DNA of 64,000 nucleotides from Edaphobacter bradus (GTDB lineage: Bacteria > Acidobacteriota > Terriglobia > Terriglobales > Acidobacteriaceae): assembly GCF_025685645.1 (NCBI RefSeq), contig NZ_JAGSYF010000006.1:54175-118174 (forward strand), read 5' to 3'. How positions within the stretch are numbered: the stretch's first letter is position 1; each line of letters begins with the position of its first letter. Of this stretch, positions 44,385-53,694 are shown piece after piece. The position numbers and the translations under genes are program-made. The notes beneath the pieces were generated by a model. It ran no database searches, was not told the origin of the DNA, and saw nothing but the letters and a program-made list of their open reading frames with translations.

Positions 44385-46736
44385 TCATCCTCTTGAGCCC
44401 CCCGCCTCAACCACCATCGGCTCCCAAGCAAATCCGCCCGCCAGCTTCAGCAGAACCGCCTCCACCTCATCCGCCGGCAATGGCCGCGAGATGAGAAACC
44501 CTTGGACCTCATGGCATCCCCGTTCCTGCAGGTGCCTCGCCTGCTCGGCGGTCTCCACTCCCTCGGCGATCACGCGCACCTGCATCAGCCTGGCCATTCC
44601 AAGGATCGCCTCAGCGAGCTTCGCCTGCCCGTTGCCCGTTCCGATCTCGCGCACAAACATTCGATCGATCTTGATCTTGTCAATGGGGTACCGCACGAGA
44701 TATGCCAAAGCTGAGTAGCCGATTCCAAAGTCATCCAGCGCGATCAAAACCCCCAGCCGCTTCAGCGCCTCGAAGTTCTCCAGCGTCTGCGGAGTAGGCG
44801 TCAGCAGCGTGCGTTCCGTAATCTCAAGCTGGATCGTCTTTGGAGGCAATCCTGCCTTCGCCAGCCATCGCTGCAGCTTGAACACAAAGTCCGGAAGCTG
44901 CAGTTGCTTCGACGCGACATTCACGCCAATCGCAATCTCCCCCACCCCTGAGGAGCGCCACCGCGTCGCCTGCTCAATCGCGCTGCGCAGCACCCAGTCC
45001 CCAATCTCCACGATCAGCTCGGACTCCTCCGCGACCGAGATAAACTCGTCCGGAGACACCGCGCCTCCCTCCGGATGCCATCGCAGCAGAGCCTCCACTC
45101 CGCTCGCCTTCCGCGTCTCCAGGTCCACCAGCGGCTGAAACACCAGCCGGAACTCGTCCCGCGAGATTGCCATGCGCAGCGCATTCTCCTGCTGCACCCG
45201 CCGCAGCAGTCCCTCGCGCATCCCTTCCTCGAAGATCTTCGTGCTGTGCACTCCCTGCCTCTTGGCGGCTGTCAAGGCGATGTCGGCCTCCTGCAACGAC
45301 ACCTGCCACGGCGTCTCCGGCCCACCCAGAAAGCTTATGCCAACGCTCACCATCGCCGTGTGCTGATGCCCCAGAAACGACACCGGCGCCTCCATCGCAC
45401 GATGGATCGCCTTCGCATACGACTCGGCCTCCTCGATCCCTCCCTCCAGAATGACGAGCACCGAAAATTCGTCGCCCTCAAACCGCGCCAGCGTCTCTGC
45501 CTCGTGCAGCACAAGCTGAATTCTCCGTACGACCTCAACCAGAAAGCAGTCGCCTGCCAGCCGCCCGTACGTATCGTTCACCGTCTTGAAGGAGTTGATG
45601 TCGATGAGAAAGATCCCTGCAACAGAGTTCAACGGGCGCTCTGCCATTCCGTGATGGACCTTCCGCAAAACCTCTTCAAACTGCATCCGGTTCGGCAGTC
45701 GTGTCAGCCGGTCGTAATACGCCAGGAACCGGACCTCTGCCTCTGCCTGGCGCTGCTCCGACACATCGCGAACAATCGAGTTCATGCTCAACTGTCCCGT
45801 GGCCTCGTCGACCAGGATGTCGTGGTGCCACTCGCAATACAGCACCGTTCCACTCTTTGTTACGTTCGCGCATGTCGAGAACTTTGCCTCGTGCGTTGAC
45901 AAGACCCTCTCCCACTCCACCCTGGTCTGAGTCCGCTCATTCGGCGCAGCAATAAGGTCGAAGATGCTGCACCCTATCGCCTCCCCGCCCGCGTAGCCGA
46001 ACAAGGCCTCTGCGGCGGGGTTCCATCCAGTCACGCGAAAATCCGAGTCCACCTTGATTCGCGCCAGTGTCGATCGCTCAAACAACCGGCGGTCTTCCCC
46101 CAGCAGCCTAAGCTCCCACGAGTGCATCGCGGCCACGCTGCGCCAACTCTTCAACACCCCTGCCACCAGAATCGCGAACCCAAACCCAAGCTCGATGCGA
46201 AGCGGCGTATTCGGTTTGCTCGCAAAGGGCCCCTGAACGCTATACAGCAACCAGTGAGCTGCCCGCAGCCATACAAAGATCGAAGCCAAACGATCCAGAG
46301 CAGTGGCCAGAATCAACTGATAGCCCAGCGCGATGCAACCGCATGCGCCCATTGCTGCGTTGATCCGCAAACTGGAGTCAAAGTTCCCCGTCAGAACCAG
46401 CCCCACTGACAGACTCGCTGGTATAAGCCAAATGGTCCAGTGAAACTGACGTTTCGGATCTACCTCTCCGAAATCCTCTGCGGCCAGGTAAAACAGGCAG
46501 CCGCTCGATGCAGAAAGCAACGTCACCAGTAGCTGCGTTGAAACCGTTGGAAGCAATCCTTCGTGGATCCACGCAAAGGCACATAACAGCGCGGCCGTCC
46601 CCGAAAACTCAGCCAGTCCGAGCAGGAGGAAGAATCTCTGCCTGGTGCCCTTCCACCAAATCGCCAGCAGAGCCGTCACTAGAAGAGCATGTGGAAGCGT
46701 CGTTGATGTCGCAGCACGAAACAGGTCAGTCCTCAC
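44385..46736 (-). CDS. Membrane PAS-GGDEF-EAL cyclic-di-GMP phosphodiesterase
   Basis: Protein of 783 aa. About seven N-terminal membrane segments (1-220), a PAS domain (about 228-345, RIKVDSDFRVTGWNPAAEAL), a degenerate GGDEF (about 350-505; the active motif reads FEGDEF) and an intact EAL domain (about 520-770) with VEALLRWHP, LEITERTLL, DDFGIGYSALAYL, IKIDRMFV, VIAEGVETAEQ and VQGFLISRP. All EAL catalytic residues appear present, so hydrolysis of c-di-GMP is likely; the GGDEF probably binds GTP or is weak. The signal could be membrane-borne. Confidence 0.93.
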   Translation of the reverse strand: MRTDLFRAATSTTLPHALLVTALLAIWWKGTRQRFFLLLGLAEFSGTAALLCAFAWIHEGLLPTVSTQLLVTLLSASSGCLFYLAAEDFGEVDPKRQFHWTIWLIPASLSVGLVLTGNFDSSLRINAAMGACGCIALGYQLILATALDRLASIFVWLRAAHWLLYSVQGPFASKPNTPLRIELGFGFAILVAGVLKSWRSVAAMHSWELRLLGEDRRLFERSTLARIKVDSDFRVTGWNPAAEALFGYAGGEAIGCSIFDLIAAPNERTQTRVEWERVLSTHEAKFSTCANVTKSGTVLYCEWHHDILVDEATGQLSMNSIVRDVSEQRQAEAEVRFLAYYDRLTRLPNRMQFEEVLRKVHHGMAERPLNSVAGIFLIDINSFKTVNDTYGRLAGDCFLVEVVRRIQLVLHEAETLARFEGDEFSVLVILEGGIEEAESYAKAIHRAMEAPVSFLGHQHTAMVSVGISFLGGPETPWQVSLQEADIALTAAKRQGVHSTKIFEEGMREGLLRRVQQENALRMAISRDEFRLVFQPLVDLETRKASGVEALLRWHPEGGAVSPDEFISVAEESELIVEIGDWVLRSAIEQATRWRSSGVGEIAIGVNVASKQLQLPDFVFKLQRWLAKAGLPPKTIQLEITERTLLTPTPQTLENFEALKRLGVLIALDDFGIGYSALAYLVRYPIDKIKIDRMFVREIGTGNGQAKLAEAILGMARLMQVRVIAEGVETAEQARHLQERGCHEVQGFLISRPLPADEVEAVLLKLAGGFAWEPMVVEAGGSRG

Positions 46737-47164
46737 TCCGTGAAGCTCTCCTGTTCGTCAAGTATCTTCGCCAACTCGCTCCCCATAGAGTCCCACACCA
46801 TATCAGGCCGGGCTGCTCCTCCGATACCAAGCAAACGCAATGATTAGGTGCGAACCATTCTCCACAGAATGCGGCCCTCCCGAAAGAAAAATCCGCCCCG
46901 GCCTTTGAAGAAGGCGGCGTCACTTGGACACCGGTGAACACAGACGGCGGGCATCCAAGGGGAATAAACGTCAGTCGCAAGAGGTAGGGCATGCGCTCAT
47001 CCGGTCGTTGATCCTCGTCGGAGGTCAGAATCTATCTGCCTTTTCGCCAATAGGTTAGAGGTTTGGGCAGCCCAAATGTTGTATCAGGCGGCTTAACACT
47101 TCCGAGCTACAGTCAGCGCCGCGAAGGCCTTCTAAGATCGAGGTTCAGACTTTGAGGAGTCCTC
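46737..47164. other. Intergenic region, no gene supported
   Basis: Lies between divergent genes. A frame at 46726-46992 (minus) overlaps the start region of the EAL gene and shows no domain; I leave it out. A GAGGAG site 6 bases before the PEP-CTERM gene start is the only clear signal. Confidence 0.5.
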
Positions 47165-47848
47165 ATGCTTCCCTGCTGCCGCCATACCTCGATCACAGTG
47201 CTGATTCCTGCCATCTTTCTCATCTTCTCGACCGCAGCGTCCCGCCCAGCGCTGGCTGACAGCTTCACGATCACAACTGTCTCCTACTCGCAGAGAGCGA
47301 GTTTCCTCGGCATCGACTCCACCGGCGACTTCGTCCTCAACGTCACCAACACCGTCTCCCACACAAATCCCACCTGCGACGGAGTCGCGGTCTCGCCCAA
47401 CACGCAGTGCTTTGAAACCTTCTACGTCGGCCAGGTCAACCCAGTCTTTTCCACCACCGCCCCCGACTTGATCCTCGACAACGGGACCGCTTGCACCACC
47501 AGCCCGGGCGGCGACTACGACATCTACTCCGGCCGCTGCAACAACGGCCACGAGATCTTCGGCGGCATGGACGACAGCAGCCGTGGAGTGTGGTCCGGCT
47601 CCGGCGACAGCTTTTCTCTCCTTAGTAGCGGCTCCTACGACGGCGGCTTCATCAACAGCAACGGCGACTCCGTCTACATTGACGGGCTCGACAACAAGCT
47701 CATCTACGCGGACGACAAGACCACCGACCCCAACCCCATCCCCGAGCCCGCAAGCTGGCTACTCCTGGGGACCGGCGGTCTCTTCTTGCTCGGCGCTCTG
47801 CGTCGCAAGGTGAACCGCAGCTACAGCTACTGGACGTGGACACGATAG
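47165..47848 (+). CDS. PEP-CTERM exported protein
   Basis: Protein of 227 aa with a signal peptide (cleavage after ALAD) and a C-terminal sorting signal: PIPEPASWLLLGTGGLFLL followed by RRK. The middle is Gly/Ser/Asn-rich with paired Cys (PTCDG, TQCFE, ACTTS, GRCNNG). PEP-CTERM proteins are processed by an exosortase at the inner membrane and are usually tied to biofilm or EPS. No exosortase gene lies in the window. Confidence 0.93.
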   Translation: MLPCCRHTSITVLIPAIFLIFSTAASRPALADSFTITTVSYSQRASFLGIDSTGDFVLNVTNTVSHTNPTCDGVAVSPNTQCFETFYVGQVNPVFSTTAPDLILDNGTACTTSPGGDYDIYSGRCNNGHEIFGGMDDSSRGVWSGSGDSFSLLSSGSYDGGFINSNGDSVYIDGLDNKLIYADDKTTDPNPIPEPASWLLLGTGGLFLLGALRRKVNRSYSYWTWTR

Positions 47849-47873
47849 CCGGCTTCTGCAACGCGTTCACCTA

Positions 47874-48266
47874 CTAAAGCTCCTTCACCATCCGCACCAC
47901 CTCAATCTCCAGCCCACTCCCCACCGGCACTGCAGTCCTACCCACTGCCTCATAGCCCTTTAGGGCATACAACGCCACGCCCGTCAACGTGCTTCCCATC
48001 TCCAGCCGCCGAAAGCCCTCCTTCGCCGCAGCCTCTTCCGCTGCTTCCAGAATCAGGCTCCCCAGCCCTCTGCGAGCAAACTTCGGATGCACAAAGATCG
48101 CCCGTATCTTCGCCGCGTCCGCAACGCCACAATCGACGGCACATCTGATTCCGTCGCTGCCCGCAGTACGAAGCTCATACCGACAGTCTATGCATCCGAT
48201 CTCCAACCCTGCAAAGCGCACCGCCTTCTTGCCCGCGAAGCCGAGCCAGATTAGACTTCCCCCCAT
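47874..48266 (-). CDS. GNAT-family acetyltransferase with a short N-terminus
   Basis: The acetyl-CoA site is clear (IRAIFVHPKFARRGLGSLIL, then EAAAKEGFRRLEM, ALKGYEAVGRTAVPV). From the ATG at 48266 the product is 130 aa and lacks the first strand and helices of typical GNATs. A frame open to 48389 (MRVTYSRW...) gives no GNAT-like N-terminus. The ATG shares the bases CATG with the start of the divergent gene, leaving no room for a normal promoter. It may be an N-terminally truncated remnant. Confidence 0.65.
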   Translation of the reverse strand: MGGSLIWLGFAGKKAVRFAGLEIGCIDCRYELRTAGSDGIRCAVDCGVADAAKIRAIFVHPKFARRGLGSLILEAAEEAAAKEGFRRLEMGSTLTGVALYALKGYEAVGRTAVPVGSGLEIEVVRMVKEL

Positions 48267-49074
48267 GCGACGCACTCTGCCACTTCTCCTCGCTCTGCTC
48301 CTCGCCCTTCCCTCCGCTGCCAACGCGCAGGATTGGGCGAAGACCCGCCTTGACGCCTCTTCTCGCCACCGCGAGTACGTCACTCTCAAGCACGGCGGCC
48401 GCTCCCTCCAGGCTTTCGTCGTCTACCCTGAGGTAAGCCGCAAGGTACCCACCGTCATCCTCATCCACGAAATCTTCGGTCTTAGTGATTGGGCTAAAGA
48501 GATGGCCGACGAACTCGCCGCTGCCGGCTACATCGTCGTCGCTCCTGATCTTCTCTCTGGCTTCGGCCCCAACGGCGGCAACTCCGACTCCTTCACCAAC
48601 ATGGACGCCACCACCCAGGCCGTCTCCGGCCTCGACCCGGCAACCGTCCTCGCTGACCTCGACGCCGCCGCCGACTATGCGAAAAAGATTCCCGCCGCCA
48701 ATGGCAAGCTCGCCGTCGCGGGCTTCTGCTGGGGAGGCGGAAAGTCCTTCGCCTTCGCCACGCATCGCCACGACCTCTCTGCAGCCTTCGTCTTCTACGG
48801 GCCGCCCCCGTCTGATGTCTCCACCATCACCGCTCCCGTCTACGGCTTCTACGCCGGCAACGACGCCCGCATTGGAGCCACCGTCCCTGGAACCGTCACT
48901 GCCATGAAGGCCGCCCACAAGACCTACGAACCAATCACCTATGGCGACGCCGGCCACGGCTTCATGCGCGCCGGCGAAGACCCCTCGAACACCAACCCCG
49001 CCAACAAAAAGGCCCGCGACGAAGGCCTCGCCCGTCTCACTCGTCTGCTCGGTCAGATTCCCCCAGTTCCCTAA
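48265..49074 (+). CDS. Exported dienelactone-hydrolase-family protein
   Basis: Protein of 269 aa with a signal peptide (MRRTLPLLLALLLALPSAAN, cleavage after NAQ). The alpha/beta-hydrolase core shows the oxyanion HEIFGLSDW, nucleophile elbow GFCWGGGKS with Cys as in dienelactone hydrolase, acid in YAGNDARIG and base in DAGHGFMRAGE. Periplasmic hydrolase; substrate unknown. Next to a peroxiredoxin-like gene on the same strand 27 bases downstream, probably cotranscribed. Confidence 0.9.
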   Translation: MRRTLPLLLALLLALPSAANAQDWAKTRLDASSRHREYVTLKHGGRSLQAFVVYPEVSRKVPTVILIHEIFGLSDWAKEMADELAAAGYIVVAPDLLSGFGPNGGNSDSFTNMDATTQAVSGLDPATVLADLDAAADYAKKIPAANGKLAVAGFCWGGGKSFAFATHRHDLSAAFVFYGPPPSDVSTITAPVYGFYAGNDARIGATVPGTVTAMKAAHKTYEPITYGDAGHGFMRAGEDPSNTNPANKKARDEGLARLTRLLGQIPPVP

Positions 49075-49101
49075 GCCCTGAGCGATAATGGAGAGGTGGC
49101 A

Positions 49102-49779
49102 ATGACACAAGGCACCTCTCTTCAGGACCAGCTCGATCAGATCACCCAGAATACCCGCAAGCTCGTCCAGGCCGAGCGCCTCGCCGTCTCCGAGCAGGCA
49201 ACCGCCGAACTCTTTGCCTCCGGAATCGAAGACCGTGTCCTGAAGTCCGGAGCTACTGCTCCCTCTTTTTCTCTACCAGACGCCAGCGGCAAGGTCGTCC
49301 ACTCCTCTGACCTGCTCGCTCTCGGCCCTCTCGTCGTCAGCTTCTTCCGCGGCCGCTGGTGTCCCTACTGCGTCACCGAACTCGAAGCCTGGCGAGATCT
49401 CTACCCCGAGCTTCGCAGCCGCAACGTACTCTTCGTCGCCATCTCGCCGCAGACTCCACGCCAGAATGCCTTCACCGTCGAGCAGCACGCGCTGCCCTTC
49501 CCCCTGCTCGCCGACTCCGGGTGTGAACTCGCCGCGCGATTCGGACTCGCCTACAGCGTCGCTCCTCCGCAGCGCCGCTATTACCAGTCCATCCTCATCA
49601 ACATTCCCTTCAACAACGCCGGCCTCAGCTATCACACCGCCACCGAAGCAAGCTGGCGCCTCCCTCTCCCCGGAGTCTTCGTCATTCGCCCGGACTCCAC
49701 CCTCGCCTTCGCCCAGGCCAACGCCGACTTCCGCGTGCGCCCTGAGCCTGCGGACGTACTCGCCGCCCTTGATCGCTAG
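49102..49779 (+). CDS. Peroxiredoxin-like (AhpC/TSA) protein
   Basis: Protein of 225 aa from the ATG at 49102 (GGAGAGG 5 bases upstream; a GTG at 49096 is also in frame). After a helical N-terminus (about 1-45) comes a thioredoxin fold with the active-site loop FFRGRWCPYCVTELEAW: the peroxidatic Cys with a second Cys in a CPYC arrangement. The later part has FAVISPQTPRQN-like strand and GVFVIRPDSTLAFAQ. Probably thiol peroxidase or disulfide reductase in the cytoplasm. Confidence 0.88.
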   Translation: MTQGTSLQDQLDQITQNTRKLVQAERLAVSEQATAELFASGIEDRVLKSGATAPSFSLPDASGKVVHSSDLLALGPLVVSFFRGRWCPYCVTELEAWRDLYPELRSRNVLFVAISPQTPRQNAFTVEQHALPFPLLADSGCELAARFGLAYSVAPPQRRYYQSILINIPFNNAGLSYHTATEASWRLPLPGVFVIRPDSTLAFAQANADFRVRPEPADVLAALDR

Positions 49780-50203
49780 GCTGCATCAACCAACGTCGGC
49801 ACCCTCAGTGTCGGCTGAGCTCCGTTCATCTCTGCAGAAACCACAGTAGTCTGATGGCCTGCTTGATCGTTCGGAAACGTGAGACATCCCCGATCTCTAC
49901 CCCCTATGAGAGAGAGTCCGGGTTGACTCCATGTGCGCACCGCGACTCATGATCCTCCAATTCCCTCGCTCATCCGCATAGCAAACTCCTCGTTCTCATG
50001 TAGGCCCGCATGAGTGCCGATCAATCTGCCAGGAAGCCAAGGAGACCGCTAAAGATCGCGTGACTCGCCATCCGCTTCCGGATCGGAGATGTCACGTGGA
50101 TCTTTGCGATCATCAGCCTGGGTGTGTCCTGGTAGCACGATCCGGGGAAGCCCGGGCAGCAGCTTGCGGCCTAAGATCGCTCCTATTGGACTTGGGAGTT
50201 CTG
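49780..50203. other. Intergenic region before the Ig-like remnant
   Basis: About 420 bases with no supported gene. A purine-poor region with several short frames; the lipoprotein-type start of the following pseudogene is at 50204, though the frame is open from 50060. Confidence 0.45.
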
Positions 50204-50692
50204 ATGGGCCTCGCTGCTCTCGCGGGATGTGGAGCTGGAATCAACCCATTTTCCCTCGCGGTCAGCCCCGGCAAGGTAGAGCTTCAGCAGGGTGGCAGTC
50301 AACAGCTCGTGGCCAGCAAAAGCGTGGCGTTTCATGGAGCCTTAGCGGCGGGAGCGATGCTGCGGGAGAGATTTCGCTGGGAAGCGTAAGTGCCACTGGT
50401 CTCTACACAGCACCCGCTGGACCTTTGGCAACGACATTAGTGAAGGTAATCGCGACCAGTATTGGCTATCCCAACGAGACTTCCAGCGCAACGGTCACGG
50501 TAGCGCCATGCATTGCTCAAGTGGCGCCAGCAAATGTGACGGTGGTGGCGGGAGCCACGCAGTTTTTTAAAGCGAGCACATGCGGCGGCGCAATTAGTCC
50601 GAACCGGCAATGGACAGTGAATGGGACGGTTGGCGGCAGTTTGATCTCTGGCACGATCTCGACGGATGGCATCTATACTGCGCCGAGGATCC
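50204..50692 (+). pseudogene. Broken Ig-like-domain lipoprotein gene
   Basis: From the ATG at 50204 the product has a lipoprotein signal (MGLAALAGCGAG) and the start of an Ig-like domain (AVSPGKVELQQGGSQQLVAS). Near 50315-50330, by an AAAA run, the frame shifts, and the domain continues in the next frame (VSWSLSGGSDAAGEIS, TGLYTAPAGP, then a second module CIAQVAPANVTVVAGATQF). The frame ends abruptly at TAPRIP at 50690, where unrelated minus-strand sequence begins. Confidence 0.8.
50687..50692. other. Junction between two truncated genes at GGATCC
   Basis: The Ig-like frame (plus) and the Wza-like frame (minus) both end here, 3' to 3', sharing the six bases GGATCC. This is either an illegitimate joining at microhomology or a join in a chimeric clone or assembly. 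Confidence 0.6.
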
Positions 50693-50886
50693 CCCGGACC
50701 AAGAATGGCTCGTGCCCCAGTCACCGACGTGACCACGGTGGTGTCTGGCAGACCATTGACTCCCGACGGGCTCGTCGGTTGGGGTACAGCTTCGGTCACT
50801 CTAGAGGTTTGAGGGGTCTGCGCCAGGAGCGACATGGAACAGAATATCAAGAGCAGCAGATAGGAGATTGTTCTATACCGGTACAT
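50687..50886 (-). pseudogene. Polysaccharide export (Wza-like) gene, N-terminal fragment
   Basis: From the ATG at 50886 (MYRYRTISYLLLLIFCSMSL, cleavage after LLAQ) the frame reaches ARAILGPGDP and is then cut off. The ILGPGD motif is the start of the SLBB/polysaccharide-export domain in Wza-type proteins. The start overlaps the tyrosine-kinase stop by about 14 bases, showing it was the next gene in the operon. Confidence 0.7.
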
Positions 50887-53128
50887 TGCCGTACTCCGTC
50901 TCCTGCTCATTGAACTGTTGATCAGACTTGGAGTTCGCATCAGCACGGAAGCCGCCTGCACTCATGTCCGTGACGACCGCGCCCCTCAGATTCGCACCAA
51001 CGCCATTGAGAATCTCGATCACGGAGCTGATATTGTTGCGGCGACCTTGCCCCGCGCGCACAACCAGGACCACCGTATCGACCATTGTGGACAAGATGAC
51101 CGAATCACTGAGGCCCGATCACCTGGGGCGCATCGACGATTACGTGGTCATACTCCTCGCTCCATTGCGCGACCAACTCGCGCATTCTCGGGGAATCGAA
51201 GAGGTCGGGTGGATTGAATCGCCCATCGCCGGCCGGAAGAACGTAAAGACCCGGCAACTGAGGCTGAGGAAGACAATATGAACGATGATCCTCTCCGGAG
51301 AGCGCGGCAGAGAGCCCTCCAGTACCAGGAGAGTTGAACGTGCGGCTGAGACTTCTTCGACGCAGGTCGGCATCTACAAGAAGCACACGTCGATTCATCT
51401 GAGCGAAGACAACTGCGAGATTGGCGCTGGCGGCCGTCTTCCCTTCCCGGGATAAGGGACTGGTGATCAGGACCACCTTCGGCGAGACTCCAGAACCTGC
51501 ATGGATCAGTGCGGTTCGAAGAGACCTGTAAGCGTCTGCGGTTGGACTTTCCGGCCGATCCAGCGCTTCAAGTCCCTTCAGCTTGTTCGTGTCACCAGGA
51601 GACGAGGACTTGCCGAACACTCTCTTGTCCGTCAGACGGGGGATGATCCCGGCGCCGGCCAACGGACAGAGTTCCGCCACAACGTTCATCGTCGCGATCC
51701 TGGTATCGGAACCCTCCAACAAGCCACACAGCGCCAACCCGAACAGGGAACTTATTACGATTCCCCCGAGAAGGTTAAGAGCCGCGTGAGGCTCAGCCTT
51801 CTGAACAGGAACGGCAGCTGGATCGATGACTGTCACATCAGGTCCGTTGATGCCGGCAAAAATTCCGCCTGTCATCAGCCTTTTCACCACTTGCTTGTAC
51901 AACTCATTGCTGGCTTCTACATCTCTGCTTAGCAGAGCCGCCTGCACGCCCGCCTCGTTGGACGCGTACAGGAGTTGCTTCTGGTGTTAGACTTCGGTCC
52001 GCAGAAGTTGCTCGTTCTTCACTCCGGCTTCATACAAGTTCTTGAGTTTGGCGACGGTGTGCTCCAGCTCAAATTTTGTCGCCTCTTGCGCCTTAGCCAG
52101 TTGCTCCCTCGCCTGAATGACTTTGGGATAAGCATCGCCAAACTTGGCTTCGAGTTGCGCGTACTGGTTTTGGAGTGCGACTTCTTCCGAGTGAAGCACC
52201 TGGAGTGTGCTCCCCTGCGCGCCGTCAACCAGAGCCTCTGGGTCACCTTTTAGCGCGGTGCGATAGAGGGCCTCCTGCACGATGCGCTCGCTCTGTGCGG
52301 CGACCAGCTGCTGGTTGAGCCCGTACAGTTGTGTAAGGAGAAGATTGGCTCCCCCATCCATGCCGGTGGCGCCGGTTCGCGCCTGATATTTCAGCAGTTT
52401 ATCTTGCGCAGCCTCAGCATCTTTTTCACCGCATCAAGTTGGCCAGCAAGCCATCCCGAACTCTTCATGGCCGATTGGTACTTCGATTGAAAGTTGCGTT
52501 CGACGTAAAGTGCCGCCATGGTATTAACAACCTGTGTCGCGAGTTCTCGAGACCTGCAGCGGAAACGGATTTCGATGATCTCGGTGCGAGGAACAGCCTG
52601 TACGTGCAGGCGCTTACGAAACTCATCCAGCAGCATCTGCCGGCACTCCGTACTGATCTCATCGATCGACTGGTTCGTCGTCGACTTGCAGACCGGGGAG
52701 CCGATGACAAAGGGCTGCGGTACCGTCTCCTGCCGTTGATCGAGTCTCAGAGTCTTGATTACTTCCCACGCGAGCGAGTCGGTCTGCAGAATGCTGACCT
52801 GTGTCTGCAGCATGGTGGCGTCGGCGACCCCGGCGGCCTCAGCCAGGGCCTCAACACCCGCACCTTGAGACGATTCGATGTCAACCGTGAGCCGCCCAAC
52901 GGCCTCGTACCTCGTCGGCAGGGATACGGAGACGATGAGGGCACCGAGAATTCCTAAAGCTACACAGATAAAGAATGGTACTCTGCGGCGGGCCAAGATC
53001 TGCCAGAGTTCAGAGATCGTGATCTCATCTTTCGATCGGATTGCAGTTGCAGATCCGGGGTTAGGACCTCTACGACGTGGGGTCGTCCCATTCTCCTTGT
53101 TATTCCTGGACTGAAAATTCACACCCAC
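50873..53128 (-). pseudogene. Wzc-like tyrosine kinase/chain-length regulator, three lesions
   Basis: The reading goes: N-terminal Wzz domain from 53128 (ITISELWQILARRRVPFFIC, membrane segment, VQAVPRTEIIEIRF); a frameshift near 52400-52430; the coiled-coil part to 51987, where TAA interrupts at the V-stop-HQKQLLYASNEAG join; the second membrane segment and BY-kinase domain (SREGKTAASANLAV Walker A, LLVDADLRRRSL, HVIVDAPQ) to another frameshift near 51100; and the end VILSTMVDTVVLVVRAGQG-like to 50873. Intact, it would have controlled EPS chain length and export in the inner membrane. Not functional now. Confidence 0.85.
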
Positions 53129-53694
53129 TCCAAGCTGCTGGCCTGGTTCGTCCTCGAGACCGCGTCCGTATCCGCTGAATTGTCCCCGAGGAGATCAAGA
53201 TCATCGGCACTTACGCGAACCGAAATGCTCTGGTTAATTGACTTAACGGTGAGCACCACGCGCACGCCGCCATCGACCCGTGAAACAATGCCCTTCCACC
53301 CGGCCAAAGCGCCGGTGCGAATTCGCGCAAGCTGACCTATCTTGACGTAGGGATGGGGTTCCACATGGCCTGGAATCAAACCGACCCGCAGCGCTTCTAT
53401 CTCAGCGTCGGGAAGAGGCAGGGCTCCAAGTTTATTACCTACGATCGAGTACACCATCGGCACGTCAAGAACCCTGAAGCTCTCCGTTCGCGCAAACCGC
53501 GCGAAGACATATCCTGCGAAAAGCGGAAGCTCCACCTTCGCAGTTCTCCGATTTTTCCATCTCTTCGTGACCGTGTACAAGGGAAGGAATGTCTCGATCT
53601 CTTTCATCTGCAAATGCTTTTCTACTTTCTTCTCGTTATTTGAAGCAGTAAATAATGCGAACCAATGCTTTGACAATCCTTGCAGGTCTTCCAT
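53119..53694 (-). CDS. NusG/RfaH-like transcription antiterminator of the EPS operon
   Basis: Protein of 191 aa. NGN domain (HWFALFTASNNEKKVEKHL, FLPLYTVTKRWKNRRTAKVE, PLFAGYVFARF) and a KOW motif (ARIRTGALAGWKGIVSRVDGG). Proteins of this size at the head of polysaccharide operons (UpxY/LoaP/RfaH type) let polymerase read through the operon. Its stop overlaps the start of the ruined kinase gene by 10 bases. Intact, though its operon is dead here. Confidence 0.88.
   Translation of the reverse strand: MEDLQGLSKHWFALFTASNNEKKVEKHLQMKEIETFLPLYTVTKRWKNRRTAKVELPLFAGYVFARFARTESFRVLDVPMVYSIVGNKLGALPLPDAEIEALRVGLIPGHVEPHPYVKIGQLARIRTGALAGWKGIVSRVDGGVRVVLTVKSINQSISVRVSADDLDLLGDNSADTDAVSRTNQASSLEWV

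Noticed and set aside
46726..46992. 88-aa minus-strand gene upstream of the EAL gene
   Set aside because: Overlaps the EAL gene start, no ribosome site or domain seen.
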